A stretch of DNA of 64,000 nucleotides from Parvibaculum sp049671045 (GTDB lineage Bacteria; Pseudomonadota; Alphaproteobacteria; Parvibaculales; Parvibaculaceae). Location: assembly GCF_049671045.1 (NCBI RefSeq), contig NZ_JBATUH010000043.1, positions 15,241 through 79,240 on the forward strand, in the 5' to 3' direction. Position 1 is the stretch's first letter. Every line of letters starts with the position of its first letter. Both the position numbers and the translations under genes were made by a program. The notes below the pieces were generated by a model. It ran no database searches. It was not told the origin of the DNA and worked only from the letters and a program-made list of their open reading frames with translations. This document shows positions 52,097-61,665 of this stretch, one piece after another.

Positions 52097-53422
52097 TCAA
52101 AGCTGTCCGCGAATCGTGAACATGACGCGGTTGCGCGAATAGTCGGCGCCGGCAGCGTTGGAGTCCCGCTTCGTGTAGTCGTAGTCGAGCCCCATCGCCA
52201 CGAAACGGTTCAGGAGGTAGCTGACACCGACCCCGCCGCCATAATAGTCGTCCTTGCGCGGCGTACCCTTGTAGTCGTCATTCTCATAGGAGAGGTCGCC
52301 ACGAAGGATCACGTTCCGCAGAAGTTCGTGATCGAGCCCGACACCGACGACCTGCCGGAGATAGCCCGACGAACCGCCGAGATCCGATTCCTCGATGGTC
52401 GATGCCGCATTGAAGCGAACCGTGCTCAGCGGGGTCACGTACCAGTTGACATTGGCGCCGTAGGACAGGCCGCTCACATCGCTCAGCCCCGTCGCATCGT
52501 AGTTCTGGCGCTGATAGCCGACATAGACCTCGCCCGATGCGAGAGTGGACAGCTTGAAACGCGAACCGACAACGGCTTCATAGCCCTTCGAATCGCGATC
52601 CTGGATCGGCATGCCGATATCGTAGCGGCGCTGATTGAGGCTGCCCTGAACGAAGACGTTGGTGTCGGGCGAAACGTCATAGCCGGCGCGCAGCTTCTGC
52701 GTATAGACGTCACGGTCGCGCAGATCCTCGTCGAGGATCGGCCCGGCCGTCGATGCGACGTCCTCGTAGTTGAGCCGCGTATAGGCCGCGCCCAGCGTCG
52801 TGGTCACGCGGTTGAAGCGCTGGTTGAAGGCGATGCTCGCATCCGTCTGCTTGTACTCGACGGGCTCCGCCGCCGTCGTGGACGAGAAGGTCGCCGAACC
52901 GCGATCCTCATGCTTCTGCGCATGGGCGAGGGCGCCGGTCACATTCGTGTCGCGCAGAATGTCGAGGCGGCCATCCATGCCGAAATCATAGCCGGTCTTG
53001 TTCTCGCTCGAATTGTCCGCGAAGTAGGAGCGCTGGAGCCCGGCGGTCAGGTTGAGCGAGTGGCGGCTCCAAGTCGAGATCACATCGACGCGCGGGTGCA
53101 CGCTGGTGATGAAATCGCTGTCCTTGTTGCTCTCGGTGGCGAAGATGTTGTCGTCATAGGTTTCCGCGACCTCGATCGAGGGCAGAACCACGAACGATCC
53201 CGCGCGAAGGCCGACCGCGTCATAGCCGGGCCGCGCTCTCTCGTTCACGCCCTGTCCGCGGACATCCTGCGTTTCGGCGGCGCCTGCCGGGGCCATGCCC
53301 GAACCGCTCCAGTTCTTCGCCCCCGTATTGGCGGTGAGATCGGCGGCCATGGCGCCGCCCGCGCCTGCCACCAGCAGCAGTGCGGTCGTCGTCAACAGCG
53401 AGCGAAAGGGAACACGCGGCAT
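52097..53422 (-). CDS. Outer-membrane beta-barrel protein of the exopolysaccharide locus
   Basis: A 441-residue protein with signal peptide (about 26 residues, ending AMA) followed by a barrel of many amphipathic strands (IEVAETYDDNIFATESNKDSDF, LNLTAGLQRSYF, SRNRVMFTIRGQL). It matches the putative beta-barrel porin 2 type found beside Wza/Wzc genes. The last residues are RGQL rather than a C-terminal Phe. Start chosen at 53422 because GAGG is 6-7 bases upstream; an ATG four codons earlier is possible. The much longer open frame upstream is low-complexity and rejected. Confidence 0.8.
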   Translation of the reverse strand: MPRVPFRSLLTTTALLLVAGAGGAMAADLTANTGAKNWSGSGMAPAGAAETQDVRGQGVNERARPGYDAVGLRAGSFVVLPSIEVAETYDDNIFATESNKDSDFITSVHPRVDVISTWSRHSLNLTAGLQRSYFADNSSENKTGYDFGMDGRLDILRDTNVTGALAHAQKHEDRGSATFSSTTAAEPVEYKQTDASIAFNQRFNRVTTTLGAAYTRLNYEDVASTAGPILDEDLRDRDVYTQKLRAGYDVSPDTNVFVQGSLNQRRYDIGMPIQDRDSKGYEAVVGSRFKLSTLASGEVYVGYQRQNYDATGLSDVSGLSYGANVNWYVTPLSTVRFNAASTIEESDLGGSSGYLRQVVGVGLDHELLRNVILRGDLSYENDDYKGTPRKDDYYGGGVGVSYLLNRFVAMGLDYDYTKRDSNAAGADYSRNRVMFTIRGQL

Positions 53423-53570
53423 TTTTGGCCTCATAGCGTTCGAGATTTCGGGAGGTGGTGGAGAGAGCTGTCCGCTCTCTCCCGGCCTTGATTCGGAGAA
53501 AGTCCCCTTCCCTCGCGATCGGGGAGGCCCATCGGGCAGCCGCTCGCAAACCGGCCGGGGACTGATGAAA

Positions 53571-54056
53571 TCAATTCGGGCTGGCAGTACCGCCCGAGCT
53601 CTGCGTGCCGCCATTGACGCCGACAACGGTCGTCGGGGCGGTGCCGCCCGGCGCGCCTTCGCCCGAACTCTCGCCACTGCTGACCGTGGAGGCATAGGCG
53701 TCCTTCACGCTCGGCTCGGCGCTTGCGACGAGGTCCGAAATCTTGGCTGCATGTTCGGGGTTGGAAAGACCGAGCGTCGAGGCTGCCATGCCGAGACCCT
53801 TGCCGACCGCCGCCTTCTGCGCGGGCGTGGCGCTCTCCAGCCCGGCGAGAATGGCCTCGGCCGCCGCGACAGGATCGCTCGAATTGGTAATGAGATCAGC
53901 GATGGCCGCCGCCAGCGCGTCGCCGCCGTCCGGATTGGCCGTGAGCACGGCGCTCAGATCGATTGCCGCTTCGGCCCGAGCCTGCCCCGGAATGGCAACC
54001 GATGCTCCAATGAGCAGGCCCGCCGCAAGCGCCGCCGCACAAAAACTCTTCATCAT
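53571..54056 (-). CDS. Hypothetical exported Ala-rich protein
   Basis: A 161-residue protein with a signal peptide (about 28 residues, cleavage after ARA). The mature part is Ala-rich and helical (DALAAAIADLITNSSDPVAAAEAILAGLESATPAQKAAVGKGLG) with a Gly/Ser/Thr tail. No family recognised. Start has GAGGGGG upstream. Lies between wza and the barrel gene on the same strand, so it probably belongs to the export apparatus. Confidence 0.7.
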   Translation of the reverse strand: MMKSFCAAALAAGLLIGASVAIPGQARAEAAIDLSAVLTANPDGGDALAAAIADLITNSSDPVAAAEAILAGLESATPAQKAAVGKGLGMAASTLGLSNPEHAAKISDLVASAEPSVKDAYASTVSSGESSGEGAPGGTAPTTVVGVNGGTQSSGGTASPN

Positions 54057-54125
54057 GGCGTTAGTCCCCCTCAGCCCAGCGTCGATGAGGCCATGCCCCA
54101 ACCGCAATACTCTGATTTGCCCAAT

Positions 54126-54152
54126 AGCATAACACGCATTTTACCCTGTCAA
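54126..54152 (-). promoter_or_regulatory. Sigma-70-type promoter inside the exopolysaccharide block
   Basis: On the minus strand TTGACA (54152-54147) is followed by TATGCT (54131-54126) at 15-bp spacing, or by TGCTAT at 17-bp spacing. It is about 70 bases upstream of the Ala-rich protein gene in an AT-rich stretch, so the downstream block may be transcribed separately from wza. Confidence 0.5.
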
Positions 54153-54297
54153 AATACGCAGCCAATTCGTTAAGAAAAGGTTACCGCGCGCCGCCAGGGT
54201 TTCGGCGCACACGAATGTTTCGTGCGAGATCGGCACATTTTTATTCTTGGAAGGCGGCATCATACGCGGCCCGATATCACGATCAGGGCGAGACGCA

Positions 54298-54903
54298 TCA
54301 GAAGAAACGCTCCGGGATCCGCACAATATCGCCCGGCAGCACCTTGACCGACTGGGTCGCCGGATATTGCACCTCGCCCCCGTTGCCTCGCGTGATGTAA
54401 ACCGCGTCGGTATTCGCACGATAGGTATAGCCGCCGCCGACCGCCACCGCGTTCAGCACCGTCATACCGTTCGTATAAGGATATTGGCCGGGCTTGCTGA
54501 CCTCGCCCATGATGTAGAAGGGCCGGTAGTTCAGAACCTCGGCGCTCACCCTCGGATTGGTGAGATAGCCATTCGCCAGATGGTCGGCGACTTCCTTCTC
54601 GAACTGGGCGAGCGTCAGCCCCGCCGCCTGCACCTGCCCGATGAGCGGCAGCGAAACCTTGCCCGAGCCCGTGACGTCGAACTCGCCGGAAAGGTCCTGC
54701 TCGCCATAGACGATGACCCTGAGCTTGTCGCCCGTGCCGAGGAAATAATCCATCGCCGGGTCGCCCGCCACTGCCTGGTCGGCGCCCGCGCCGGGTTCGG
54801 CAAGAACGGGGGCGGCTGCGAAGACGACGAGCCCAATCGCCACGGCAACACCGGCAAGCGAGGCGACGGTCCTGCGTGCGAGCGTCGGAATCCAGCTTCT
54901 CAT
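54298..54903 (-). CDS. Polysaccharide export protein (Wza-like, short)
   Basis: A 201-residue exported protein with the polysaccharide-export domain: DYFLGTGDKLRVIVYGEQDLSGEFDVTGSGKVSLPLIGQV and an SLBB-type second half (FYIMGEVSKPGQYPYTNGMTVLNAVAVGGGYT). Signal peptide ends VLAEP, with no lipobox cysteine, unlike E. coli Wza, and it is about half the length. It is the short form common in alphaproteobacterial loci, which presumably works with the outer-membrane barrel protein encoded downstream. Start ATG 54903 with GAGAGAG upstream. Confidence 0.87.
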   Translation of the reverse strand: MRSWIPTLARRTVASLAGVAVAIGLVVFAAAPVLAEPGAGADQAVAGDPAMDYFLGTGDKLRVIVYGEQDLSGEFDVTGSGKVSLPLIGQVQAAGLTLAQFEKEVADHLANGYLTNPRVSAEVLNYRPFYIMGEVSKPGQYPYTNGMTVLNAVAVGGGYTYRANTDAVYITRGNGGEVQYPATQSVKVLPGDIVRIPERFF

Positions 54904-55010
54904 CAAGTCTCTCTCTTTCGGTGAGGCCGCAGCCCGCTGTCTCCCGGCGATCCGGATATGCCTGATTGATCAGGAAGGTAATTGATTCTAGGTCAACTGA
55001 CCATGAAGCA

Positions 55011-55817
55011 TCAACCCGCCATGCGCCTGCTGGCGGAGGCTTCCGTCTGGATGATGCGCCGCGATGTCCCCTCGAGCACGAGTGCCGTCAGAACGCCTGT
55101 CATATAGGCACCCGTGTCGATGCCGATGCGGTTTTCGCGGATCACCACTTCCTCGCGCGGGGTGTGGCCGTGAACCACGACCTTGCCGAAGGAGCCGCGG
55201 GCATCGAGGAACTCGTCCCTGATCCAGAGCATGTCTTCCTCGATCTGGCGCGAGAGCGGCACGCCCGGCCGCACGCCGGCATGAACGAAGAAATAGCCGC
55301 CAAGCTCCACTGCGACGGACAGCGTTTGCAGAAAGCGCTTGTGCGTCTCGGGCAACACTGCCTCGAAATGCACGCGCGCGCGCTCGAAATCCGCGGGGTC
55401 GTCCGAAAGCGCCAGTTCCTGAATGCCGTAGGAATGAAGCGTCTCGAGCCCGCCGAAATTCTTCCAGGTTCGCCCGAATGCAGCATCCCGGAGAAATTCG
55501 AGCATCGCCGCCTCGTGATTGCCCTTGAGATGGATCGCCTCGAACCCCGGCAGCGTGCCCGAGGTGAGGCGGTCGAGCACCTGCTTCGACTGCAGGCCGC
55601 GATCGACATAGTCGCCGAGGAAGACGAGGATCTTGCGCACCGCGCCCGATGCGGACTGCCCGTCCCGCTCGATCATGGCGAGCAGCTCGCCCAGCAGGTC
55701 GTCGCGGCCGTGAATATCGCCGATCGCATAGAGCCGCATGCCATCGGGCGCGGCCGCGGGCGCATCATCCGCCATGCCCGCAACCTCTCGGAATCGTCTG
55801 ACGAACCGGCCGAACAC
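55011..55817 (-). CDS. Metallophosphatase family protein
   Basis: A 268-residue calcineurin-like phosphoesterase. The metal-site blocks are complete: AIGDIHGRDDLL, LGDYVDRG, LKGNHEAAML and VVHGHTPREEV, in PPP-type order (serine/threonine phosphatase-like). It is a candidate to oppose the Wzc kinase or to hydrolyse a nucleotide-sugar derivative. GTG at 55817 with CAGGTGAAAGC upstream is preferred to longer starts. Confidence 0.87.
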   Translation of the reverse strand: MFGRFVRRFREVAGMADDAPAAAPDGMRLYAIGDIHGRDDLLGELLAMIERDGQSASGAVRKILVFLGDYVDRGLQSKQVLDRLTSGTLPGFEAIHLKGNHEAAMLEFLRDAAFGRTWKNFGGLETLHSYGIQELALSDDPADFERARVHFEAVLPETHKRFLQTLSVAVELGGYFFVHAGVRPGVPLSRQIEEDMLWIRDEFLDARGSFGKVVVHGHTPREEVVIRENRIGIDTGAYMTGVLTALVLEGTSRRIIQTEASASRRMAG

Positions 55818-56105
55818 GCTTTCACCTGACCCTTCGACGGCACTTCGATGCGCCGCCGCCGCGCCGTAACGCCGGGGCCGGCAAGCCTGCATCGATTCGC
55901 TTGAACGATACCCGTTCCCGGCCCGAGGGCAAGATTGGAGGCCATGAAAGCGCTGCGGACCGGCGCCCCGATGGTTTAAACTGCTTCATCGGAGCCGGAC
56001 AGCGACACCCGCCACCGGCCCCGTGCCTGCGCAGAGGCAGGAAGCCGCTCACTCTGGTAGAAGACTGCCCATCGGTCCCTCCCAGGGCCGCCTCCTGTAG
56101 CAGCC

Positions 56106-57116
56106 ATGGGCAAATTGAAGGACGCTCAGCGCGTGTCGAACGAACTCTCCACCTCGGCCCCCGCGGACCATCTCGCCTCCGCCCGCCGCACACTCGATCT
56201 CGAAATCGCCGGCCTGCGGGCGCTCGCCGCCTCGCTCGACGGCCCCTTCAACGAGGCCGTCGACCAGCTCGTCACCGTGAAGGGCCGCATCATCGTCACC
56301 GGCATGGGCAAGAGCGGCCACATCGCCCGCAAGATCGCAGCGACCCTCGCCTCCACCGGCGCGCCAGCGCAATTCGTGCACCCAGCAGAAGCAAGCCACG
56401 GCGATCTCGGCATGATCACGCGCGACGACGCGATCCTGGCGCTCTCCTGGTCGGGGGAATCGGCCGAGCTTCTCAGCATCATTTCCTACGCGAAGCGCTT
56501 CGCCATACCGCTGGTCGCCATCACCGCCGAGGCGAAGAGCGCGCTCGCCCAGGCCGCCAACATCGCGCTCCTCCTGCCGAAAGCCGAGGAAGCCTGCCCG
56601 AACGGCCTTGCCGCCCCGACCACTTCCACCACCATGCAGCTTGCGCTTGGCGACGCGCTCGCGGTCGCGCTTCTCGAATATCGCAACTTCACGCCCAGCG
56701 ATTTCCGCGTCTTCCATCCGGGAGGAAAGCTCGGCGCCATGCTCCGCCACGTCGCCGACATCATGCACAAGGGCGAGGAGATGCCGCTCGGCCGCGCCGA
56801 CATGCCGATGTCTCAGGCGCTGATCGAGATGTCGCGCAAGAGCCTGGGCTGCCTCGGCGTCGTCGATAGCGCGGGCGCGCTCATCGGCATCATCACCGAT
56901 GGCGACCTTCGCCGCCACATGGGCAGCGACCTTCTGGAAAAGCGGGTGGGCGACATCATGAACCCCGCGCCCAAGACGGTGCCCTCGACCATGCTCGCCA
57001 CGGAGGCGCTGAACTTCCTCAACGAGCGCAAGATCACGAGCCTTTTCGTCGTCGAGAACGGGAAGCCCGTGGGCCTCGTTCACATTCACGACTTCCTGCG
57101 CGCGGGCGTTGTCTGA
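56106..57116 (+). CDS. kdsD: Arabinose-5-phosphate isomerase (KdsD/KpsF)
   Basis: A 336-residue enzyme converting ribulose-5-phosphate to arabinose-5-phosphate for Kdo synthesis. SIS domain: RIIVTGMGKSGHIARKIAATLASTG and HPAEASHGDLGMITRDDAIL, ALSWSGES. Two CBS domains follow (ADIMHKGEE...; VGDIMNPAPKTV...) with the typical D-G-D-L-R-R motif. KpsF-type proteins often flank capsule genes; the gene may also serve lipopolysaccharide. Confidence 0.92.
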   Translation: MGKLKDAQRVSNELSTSAPADHLASARRTLDLEIAGLRALAASLDGPFNEAVDQLVTVKGRIIVTGMGKSGHIARKIAATLASTGAPAQFVHPAEASHGDLGMITRDDAILALSWSGESAELLSIISYAKRFAIPLVAITAEAKSALAQAANIALLLPKAEEACPNGLAAPTTSTTMQLALGDALAVALLEYRNFTPSDFRVFHPGGKLGAMLRHVADIMHKGEEMPLGRADMPMSQALIEMSRKSLGCLGVVDSAGALIGIITDGDLRRHMGSDLLEKRVGDIMNPAPKTVPSTMLATEALNFLNERKITSLFVVENGKPVGLVHIHDFLRAGVV

Positions 57117-57126
57117 AGGGCCTGCT

Positions 57127-57156
57127 TGCCGGCGATCCCGCAACGGACCGCCGGCA
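57127..57156. terminator. Hairpin between convergent genes
   Basis: TGCCGGCG and CGCCGGCA arms around a 14-base loop lie between the isomerase stop and the next minus-strand stop. There is no T-run, so termination is uncertain. Confidence 0.35.
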
Positions 57157-57168
57157 GGGTATCAGGGC

Positions 57169-57915
57169 TCAGAAGGCGCCCTTCTCGATGCGGAAGATAT
57201 CGGGCGACTTGGGGTTCGCCACATAGGCCAGCGACAGCGTGTAGACCTTCTTCTCTTCCTTCGCGTCCGCCTTCTTGCCGTCCGACGCGGCAGCCGGTTG
57301 CGCGACCGGAATCTCGCGATAGATCAGCCGGACGAGATGGCCGTCGGCATCCATGGCCTGAAAGGCGAGAACGCCGTTCTTGATCTTCCTGTCACGGATG
57401 ATCGTTTTCGGATCGTAATTCTGCTGGGCGAAATAGCTCTTCAGCAGAAGCGCCGTCTTGGCGATGCTGACGCCCGTCGTCCCCGGCGTGACCGGCGTTC
57501 CCCACAGAATATTGACCTGAATGAGATCCTTGGATTTGTATCCGAGCACATAGCCGATCTCCGCCTCGCCCGTCTCGGGAATGAGGTCGGTCACGCGCAC
57601 TGCCAGCGTCTTCGTGCGCGCCACGGCGCTTTCGACGGCGCGAATGTCATCGCCCGACTTGCCGAAGTCCGCTTTGATCGCCGCGCGGATGGCCGCCTCG
57701 TCGGCGCCGAACTTGGCGCTCCGGAAGCCGTTGATCTCACCATGCTTCGACGCCGGCTTGCCCGACGCTTCCTTGCTTTCGCTGGCGGCGGTGCTCTGCG
57801 CGGCGTTCTTCGCGCTGCGCGGCGCGGCTTCGCCGGGGCCAACGCTGGTTTTCCAGATGAGGATTCCGAGGCCGGCCACCAGCGCCAGCACAACCCATAG
57901 TCCGCGACGAATCAT
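57169..57915 (-). CDS. Hypothetical membrane-anchored periplasmic protein
   Basis: A 248-residue protein with an N-terminal helix (GLWVVLALVAGLGILIW), an Ala/Ser/Lys-rich linker, then a folded part (SAKFGADEAAIRAAIKADF, VGYVLGYKSKDLIQVNILWG). Family not recognised. Start at 57915 is favoured by GGAAGAG upstream; a start at 57966 would add 17 residues. Follows the TPR-sulfotransferase gene on the same strand. Confidence 0.65.
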   Translation of the reverse strand: MIRRGLWVVLALVAGLGILIWKTSVGPGEAAPRSAKNAAQSTAASESKEASGKPASKHGEINGFRSAKFGADEAAIRAAIKADFGKSGDDIRAVESAVARTKTLAVRVTDLIPETGEAEIGYVLGYKSKDLIQVNILWGTPVTPGTTGVSIAKTALLLKSYFAQQNYDPKTIIRDRKIKNGVLAFQAMDADGHLVRLIYREIPVAQPAAASDGKKADAKEEKKVYTLSLAYVANPKSPDIFRIEKGAF

Positions 57916-57979
57916 TTTCTGCTTCTCTTCCGAAAGCGATGAATACCAAAGTGAGACTTGCGACATTGTCCGATACCGA

Positions 57980-60082
57980 TCAATAAGCCAGCGGGCCCAG
58001 TTCCCTGACGAGCGGCTCGACCAGCTCGCCATAGTTCCGCCACCGCTCGACCGACGAGGAATAGAGAGGCTGGCGCACCTGCGTCACGCTCGCCGTCTTC
58101 ACGGGGCGTTCGGTCTTGTGAAATTCGAGGCAGGCCGCATCCCATTCGAGATTGCAATGGGAGATGATCCTGCGCGCTTCGGCTTCGAGATTGCCGACAA
58201 CCTCCTCATACTTCACTTCGAGGATGTAGTGCTGCGGCAGAACCGCTTTCCAGTGCTCCATGAGCTCGTGATACTTCTGATAGTAATGCGCGATCTCCTT
58301 GAGATCATACGTATACGGCATATCTTCCCGGAACATCTTGGAGTAGCACGATATGCACGTGTCGACCGCGTTCCGCTTGCAATGGATGACCCGCGCATTC
58401 GGAAACAGGAGATAGATGAGGCCGACATAATAGTAGTTGGTGAGCATCTTGTCGGTGACGCGCGTCTTGCCCGCCGGAAGCGGAGGCAGGTGCTCCCGGT
58501 AGTAATTGACGATCGTCTGAAGCTGCGACTGCTCGATCAGATGCATGAGTTCCGGATAGCGCACGGCCGATCCGAACATGCGGTCGACTTCGGCGACGCC
58601 CCCATGCAGATATTTGACCTCGCCCGCGCCATAGATCTCCGGATGGCTTGCAAGGATCTGCTCGACAAGCGTGCTGCCCGAACGCGGCATGCCGACGATG
58701 AAGATCGGGCGCAGCGTCGGATCGCCAAAGCCCGCCTTTTCGGCGAGCAGCTTCGGCGTGAAGACGTGCCGGATGCGGTCGAAGAGCCTGAGCGCCGGCG
58801 TTTCGTCATAGTTGAGCTTGCGCCGCTTGATCGTCGCTCCGGCCATGAACTGCTCGAAGGCCTTGCGATGTTCCTTGATGTCGTCATAGGCCTTGCCGAG
58901 CGAATAATGCAGCGCCATGCGCTGATCCTCGCTGATGTCGGGGCGGCTCACGGCTTCCTCGAGGAAACGGATTTCAGTGTCGCCCGGCTTGAACTTCTTG
59001 GCCGCAGCGAGATTGATATGGGTCGGGATCGAGCCGGGCTCGAGTTCCGCCGCGCGCGACAGCGCCTTCCGCGCGCCCTCGAGGTCGCCGACCTCCAGAA
59101 GCGAGATGCCGAGATTGTTCAGGATCTCGGGCGCGTCGGGCTTGAGCGCCAGCGCCTTGCGGCAGTGCTCGATCGAGCCTGCGAAATCCTCGAGATCGCG
59201 GCAGATGCGCCCCATGAGGTTGAGCGCGCCGACATGATCGGGCCTGTTGCGCAGCGCGCGCTGACAGGCATAGAGCGCGCCCTTCGTCCGCCCGAGATCG
59301 AGGAGGTAGGATGCCATGATGATCATCGCCTCCGGCCGGTCAGGCTGAATGGCCATGGAGCGCGCGAGAACGCCCAGCGCCTCCTCGGGCTGCTTGCGAT
59401 CCCAGAGCGTGAGCGCGAGATTGTTGAACGCCTCGATATAGTTTGGCCGCGCGCCGATGGCCATGCGCAGCGCCTGCTCGGCCTCTTCGAGATGGCCCTG
59501 CTCGCGCAGCGTGCAGCCGAGATTGCTCAGTGCCTCGGCATAGGTGGGGCGCAACTCGATCGCCTTGCGGTATTCCTCGATCGCCTCGTCGAGCCGCCTC
59601 TGCGCGCGCAGCGCATTGGCGAGGTTGTTATGCGCCTCGGGGAATTTCGGATCGCAAGCAATGGCGCGCCGGTAGAGTTCCTCCGCCCCCGCATAATCGC
59701 GCTTGTCGAAAAGCGCTATGCCGAGATTGTTGAGTCCCTGAAGATAGTTCGGGTCGAGCTCGATCCCGCGCCGCCCCGCTTCGATCGCCCGGTCTAGCTC
59801 TCCGATCTGGCGGTACATCTCGCAGAGATTGCTGTGGAAGCCGGCGACGTTCGGGTCGCCCTCAACCGCCTGCTCCATCCACTTGATCGCTTCCTTGGTC
59901 TGTCCGCCGCGATAGGCGAGAATGCCGAGAAGGCTCGCCGCGTCGTGGTTCCGCGGGTCACGCTCGATGACCTGGCGGCTCAACTGATGGGCAAGGCGCA
60001 GGCGCTGGGCCCGAAAATGCTCCCATGCGAGCCGCATGCTTTCCGCCGGGCCCACCACACTTGCCTGTTCCGAAACGCTCAT
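57980..60082 (-). CDS. TPR-repeat protein with C-terminal sulfotransferase domain
   Basis: A 700-residue cytoplasmic protein. About the first 370 residues are tandem 34-residue TPR units (for example DPKFPEAHNNLANALRAQ, RPTYAEALSNLGCTLREQ). The rest is a sulfotransferase: PIFIVGMPRSGSTLVEQILASH is the 5'-phosphosulfate loop and RVIHCKRNAVDTCISCYSKMF the 3'-phosphate loop that binds PAPS. Transfer of sulfate to a protein or glycan is inferred. Upstream lies a duplicated ribosome site at 60094-60127. Confidence 0.88.
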   Translation of the reverse strand: MSVSEQASVVGPAESMRLAWEHFRAQRLRLAHQLSRQVIERDPRNHDAASLLGILAYRGGQTKEAIKWMEQAVEGDPNVAGFHSNLCEMYRQIGELDRAIEAGRRGIELDPNYLQGLNNLGIALFDKRDYAGAEELYRRAIACDPKFPEAHNNLANALRAQRRLDEAIEEYRKAIELRPTYAEALSNLGCTLREQGHLEEAEQALRMAIGARPNYIEAFNNLALTLWDRKQPEEALGVLARSMAIQPDRPEAMIIMASYLLDLGRTKGALYACQRALRNRPDHVGALNLMGRICRDLEDFAGSIEHCRKALALKPDAPEILNNLGISLLEVGDLEGARKALSRAAELEPGSIPTHINLAAAKKFKPGDTEIRFLEEAVSRPDISEDQRMALHYSLGKAYDDIKEHRKAFEQFMAGATIKRRKLNYDETPALRLFDRIRHVFTPKLLAEKAGFGDPTLRPIFIVGMPRSGSTLVEQILASHPEIYGAGEVKYLHGGVAEVDRMFGSAVRYPELMHLIEQSQLQTIVNYYREHLPPLPAGKTRVTDKMLTNYYYVGLIYLLFPNARVIHCKRNAVDTCISCYSKMFREDMPYTYDLKEIAHYYQKYHELMEHWKAVLPQHYILEVKYEEVVGNLEAEARRIISHCNLEWDAACLEFHKTERPVKTASVTQVRQPLYSSSVERWRNYGELVEPLVRELGPLAY

Positions 60083-60093
60083 TGAAATTTCAG

Positions 60094-60127
60094 CCCCTGC
60101 CTGCTCATCACCCCTGCCTGCTCATCA
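60094..60127. repeat. Perfect 17-bp tandem duplication
   Basis: The unit CCCCTGCCTGCTCATCA occurs twice without gap (60094-60110, 60111-60127). On the minus strand each copy contains GCAGGGG, so the possible ribosome binding region of the TPR-sulfotransferase gene is doubled. Confidence 0.85.
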
Positions 60128-60228
60128 AATGCCGCGAGACGACGTCTCCGGCCAATCCGTCCGCCAACCGAAAGTATCTGCCGAATTCCCCCGCGGAGAG
60201 GCGTCCATTCTATCCGGCAAATCGCCTT

Positions 60229-61662
60229 TTACGAAGCCTTACCGCCGCCGACACGACCACCGGAAGCGGTCATTCCGGAGGCGGTCGACTGAGCGAGAGC
60301 CGTCCTCACATCCCTGATCACACCGGGCCAGTCGCCGGCCCGCTGCTGCCGGAATAGCCGCATCGAGCGATAGAGCGGCGTCGATGCCGTTCCGAGCCCC
60401 CAGCGCCAGTCCGGCACGGCGGCCAGCATGGTCCAGACCGGCGTTCCGAGAGCACCCGCGAGATGTATGAGCGAAGTATCGACACCGATCACGAGATCGA
60501 GCGCCGCAATGGCCGCCGCCGTCGCCGTCATGTTCGACACCTCGCGCGAGAGATCGATGAGCCCGGCGTCGAAGAGCGGCGCATCATCGGGCCCGGCGCC
60601 GATCTGGAGGCTGAAGAAATGACACCCCTCCACATCGAGAAGCGGCAGAAGTTCGCGGCCGGGCACCGAGCGCCGGGCATCGTCACGGTGATTGCTGTTG
60701 CCCGACCAGACGAGCCCGATCCTGAGCCCCGGATATTGCGAGAAGAACCGCCTGAACCCCTCGACCTTCGCTTCCGGCGCGTAGAGATAGGGCGCGCCTG
60801 TCTCCGACCAGAAGCGCCCTCGCCCCACCAGCCGCAAAAGGCTCATGATCTCGAAGTGATGGTCGGCGCCTTCAGGCTCCGCGTCCCACGGCAGGATCGT
60901 CACAAAGGGAAAGTTCAGATCGATCAGCGGCGCGAGTTTCGGCGGCAGTTTTCCCGCCAGCCGAAGCGGGCCCTGCGCCATGAGGGCGGGGAAGAAGCGC
61001 ATGCAGTGGATCGCATCGCCAAGCCCCTGCTCGCTCCAGAAAAAGAGCTTCTTGCCGACAACCGGCTCGCCTCGCCACATCTGGCCCGGAGGCGCGGTGG
61101 GCCGCAGCGGAGGACGGCCCTGCGGCCGCGCCTCGGGCACGGCGAGGCGCCACTCATATTCCGCAAGCCCCCCATCCACATCGCCGAGCAGCATCCGCAG
61201 CATGGAGCGGCGCAGATGAAAGGCGGCATTCCTCGGATTGATTTCAACCTGGCGCGTGAGGCAGTCGAGCGCGCCTCGCACATCCCCCATCTCCAGCAGC
61301 ACGGCCCCGAGATTGTTGAGCGCGAGGATATGTGCGGGATCGAGCGCCAGCGCGCGCCGTGCTGCCTCGGCCGCCCGTTCCGTATCGCCCGCTTTGCGAT
61401 ACATCTCACAGAGATTGGCATGAAAGGTCGCATTGCGAGGATCGCCCTCGATCGCCCGCCCCATCCAGCCAATCGCCTCGCCCGTCCTGCCGGTCCGGAA
61501 TGCGACGAGCGCGAGAAGATTGGCCGCGTCGTGATCGTCCGCCCGTTCGTCGATCGCCCTGCGGCCCAACGCCTCCGCGAGATCGAAACGCTGCGCGGCA
61601 AAATGCGACCAGGCGAGCTTCATCACCTGCGCATCGCCGCTCTCGCTTTCGCCACCCGCCAT
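60229..61662 (-). CDS. TPR protein with GT9-like glycosyltransferase domain
   Basis: A 477-residue protein. TPR units cover about residues 10-165. After LAEYEWRL and the P-rich linker comes a GT-B-like domain with LFFWSEQGLGDAIHCMRFFPAL, GLRIGLVWSGNSNHRDDARRS and LDLVIGVDTSLIHLAGALGTPVW, reminiscent of GT9 heptosyltransferases (donor site D-T-x-x-x-H-L). It starts only 3 bases after the stop of its upstream paralogue, indicating coupling. Role: protein glycosylation by inference. Confidence 0.8.
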   Translation of the reverse strand: MAGGESESGDAQVMKLAWSHFAAQRFDLAEALGRRAIDERADDHDAANLLALVAFRTGRTGEAIGWMGRAIEGDPRNATFHANLCEMYRKAGDTERAAEAARRALALDPAHILALNNLGAVLLEMGDVRGALDCLTRQVEINPRNAAFHLRRSMLRMLLGDVDGGLAEYEWRLAVPEARPQGRPPLRPTAPPGQMWRGEPVVGKKLFFWSEQGLGDAIHCMRFFPALMAQGPLRLAGKLPPKLAPLIDLNFPFVTILPWDAEPEGADHHFEIMSLLRLVGRGRFWSETGAPYLYAPEAKVEGFRRFFSQYPGLRIGLVWSGNSNHRDDARRSVPGRELLPLLDVEGCHFFSLQIGAGPDDAPLFDAGLIDLSREVSNMTATAAAIAALDLVIGVDTSLIHLAGALGTPVWTMLAAVPDWRWGLGTASTPLYRSMRLFRQQRAGDWPGVIRDVRTALAQSTASGMTASGGRVGGGKAS

Positions 61663-61665
61663 GCT

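Noticed and set aside
57581..59797. 738-codon plus-strand frame opposite the TPR-sulfotransferase
   Set aside because: Periodic Arg/Glu composition simply reflects the TPR repeats on the other strand.
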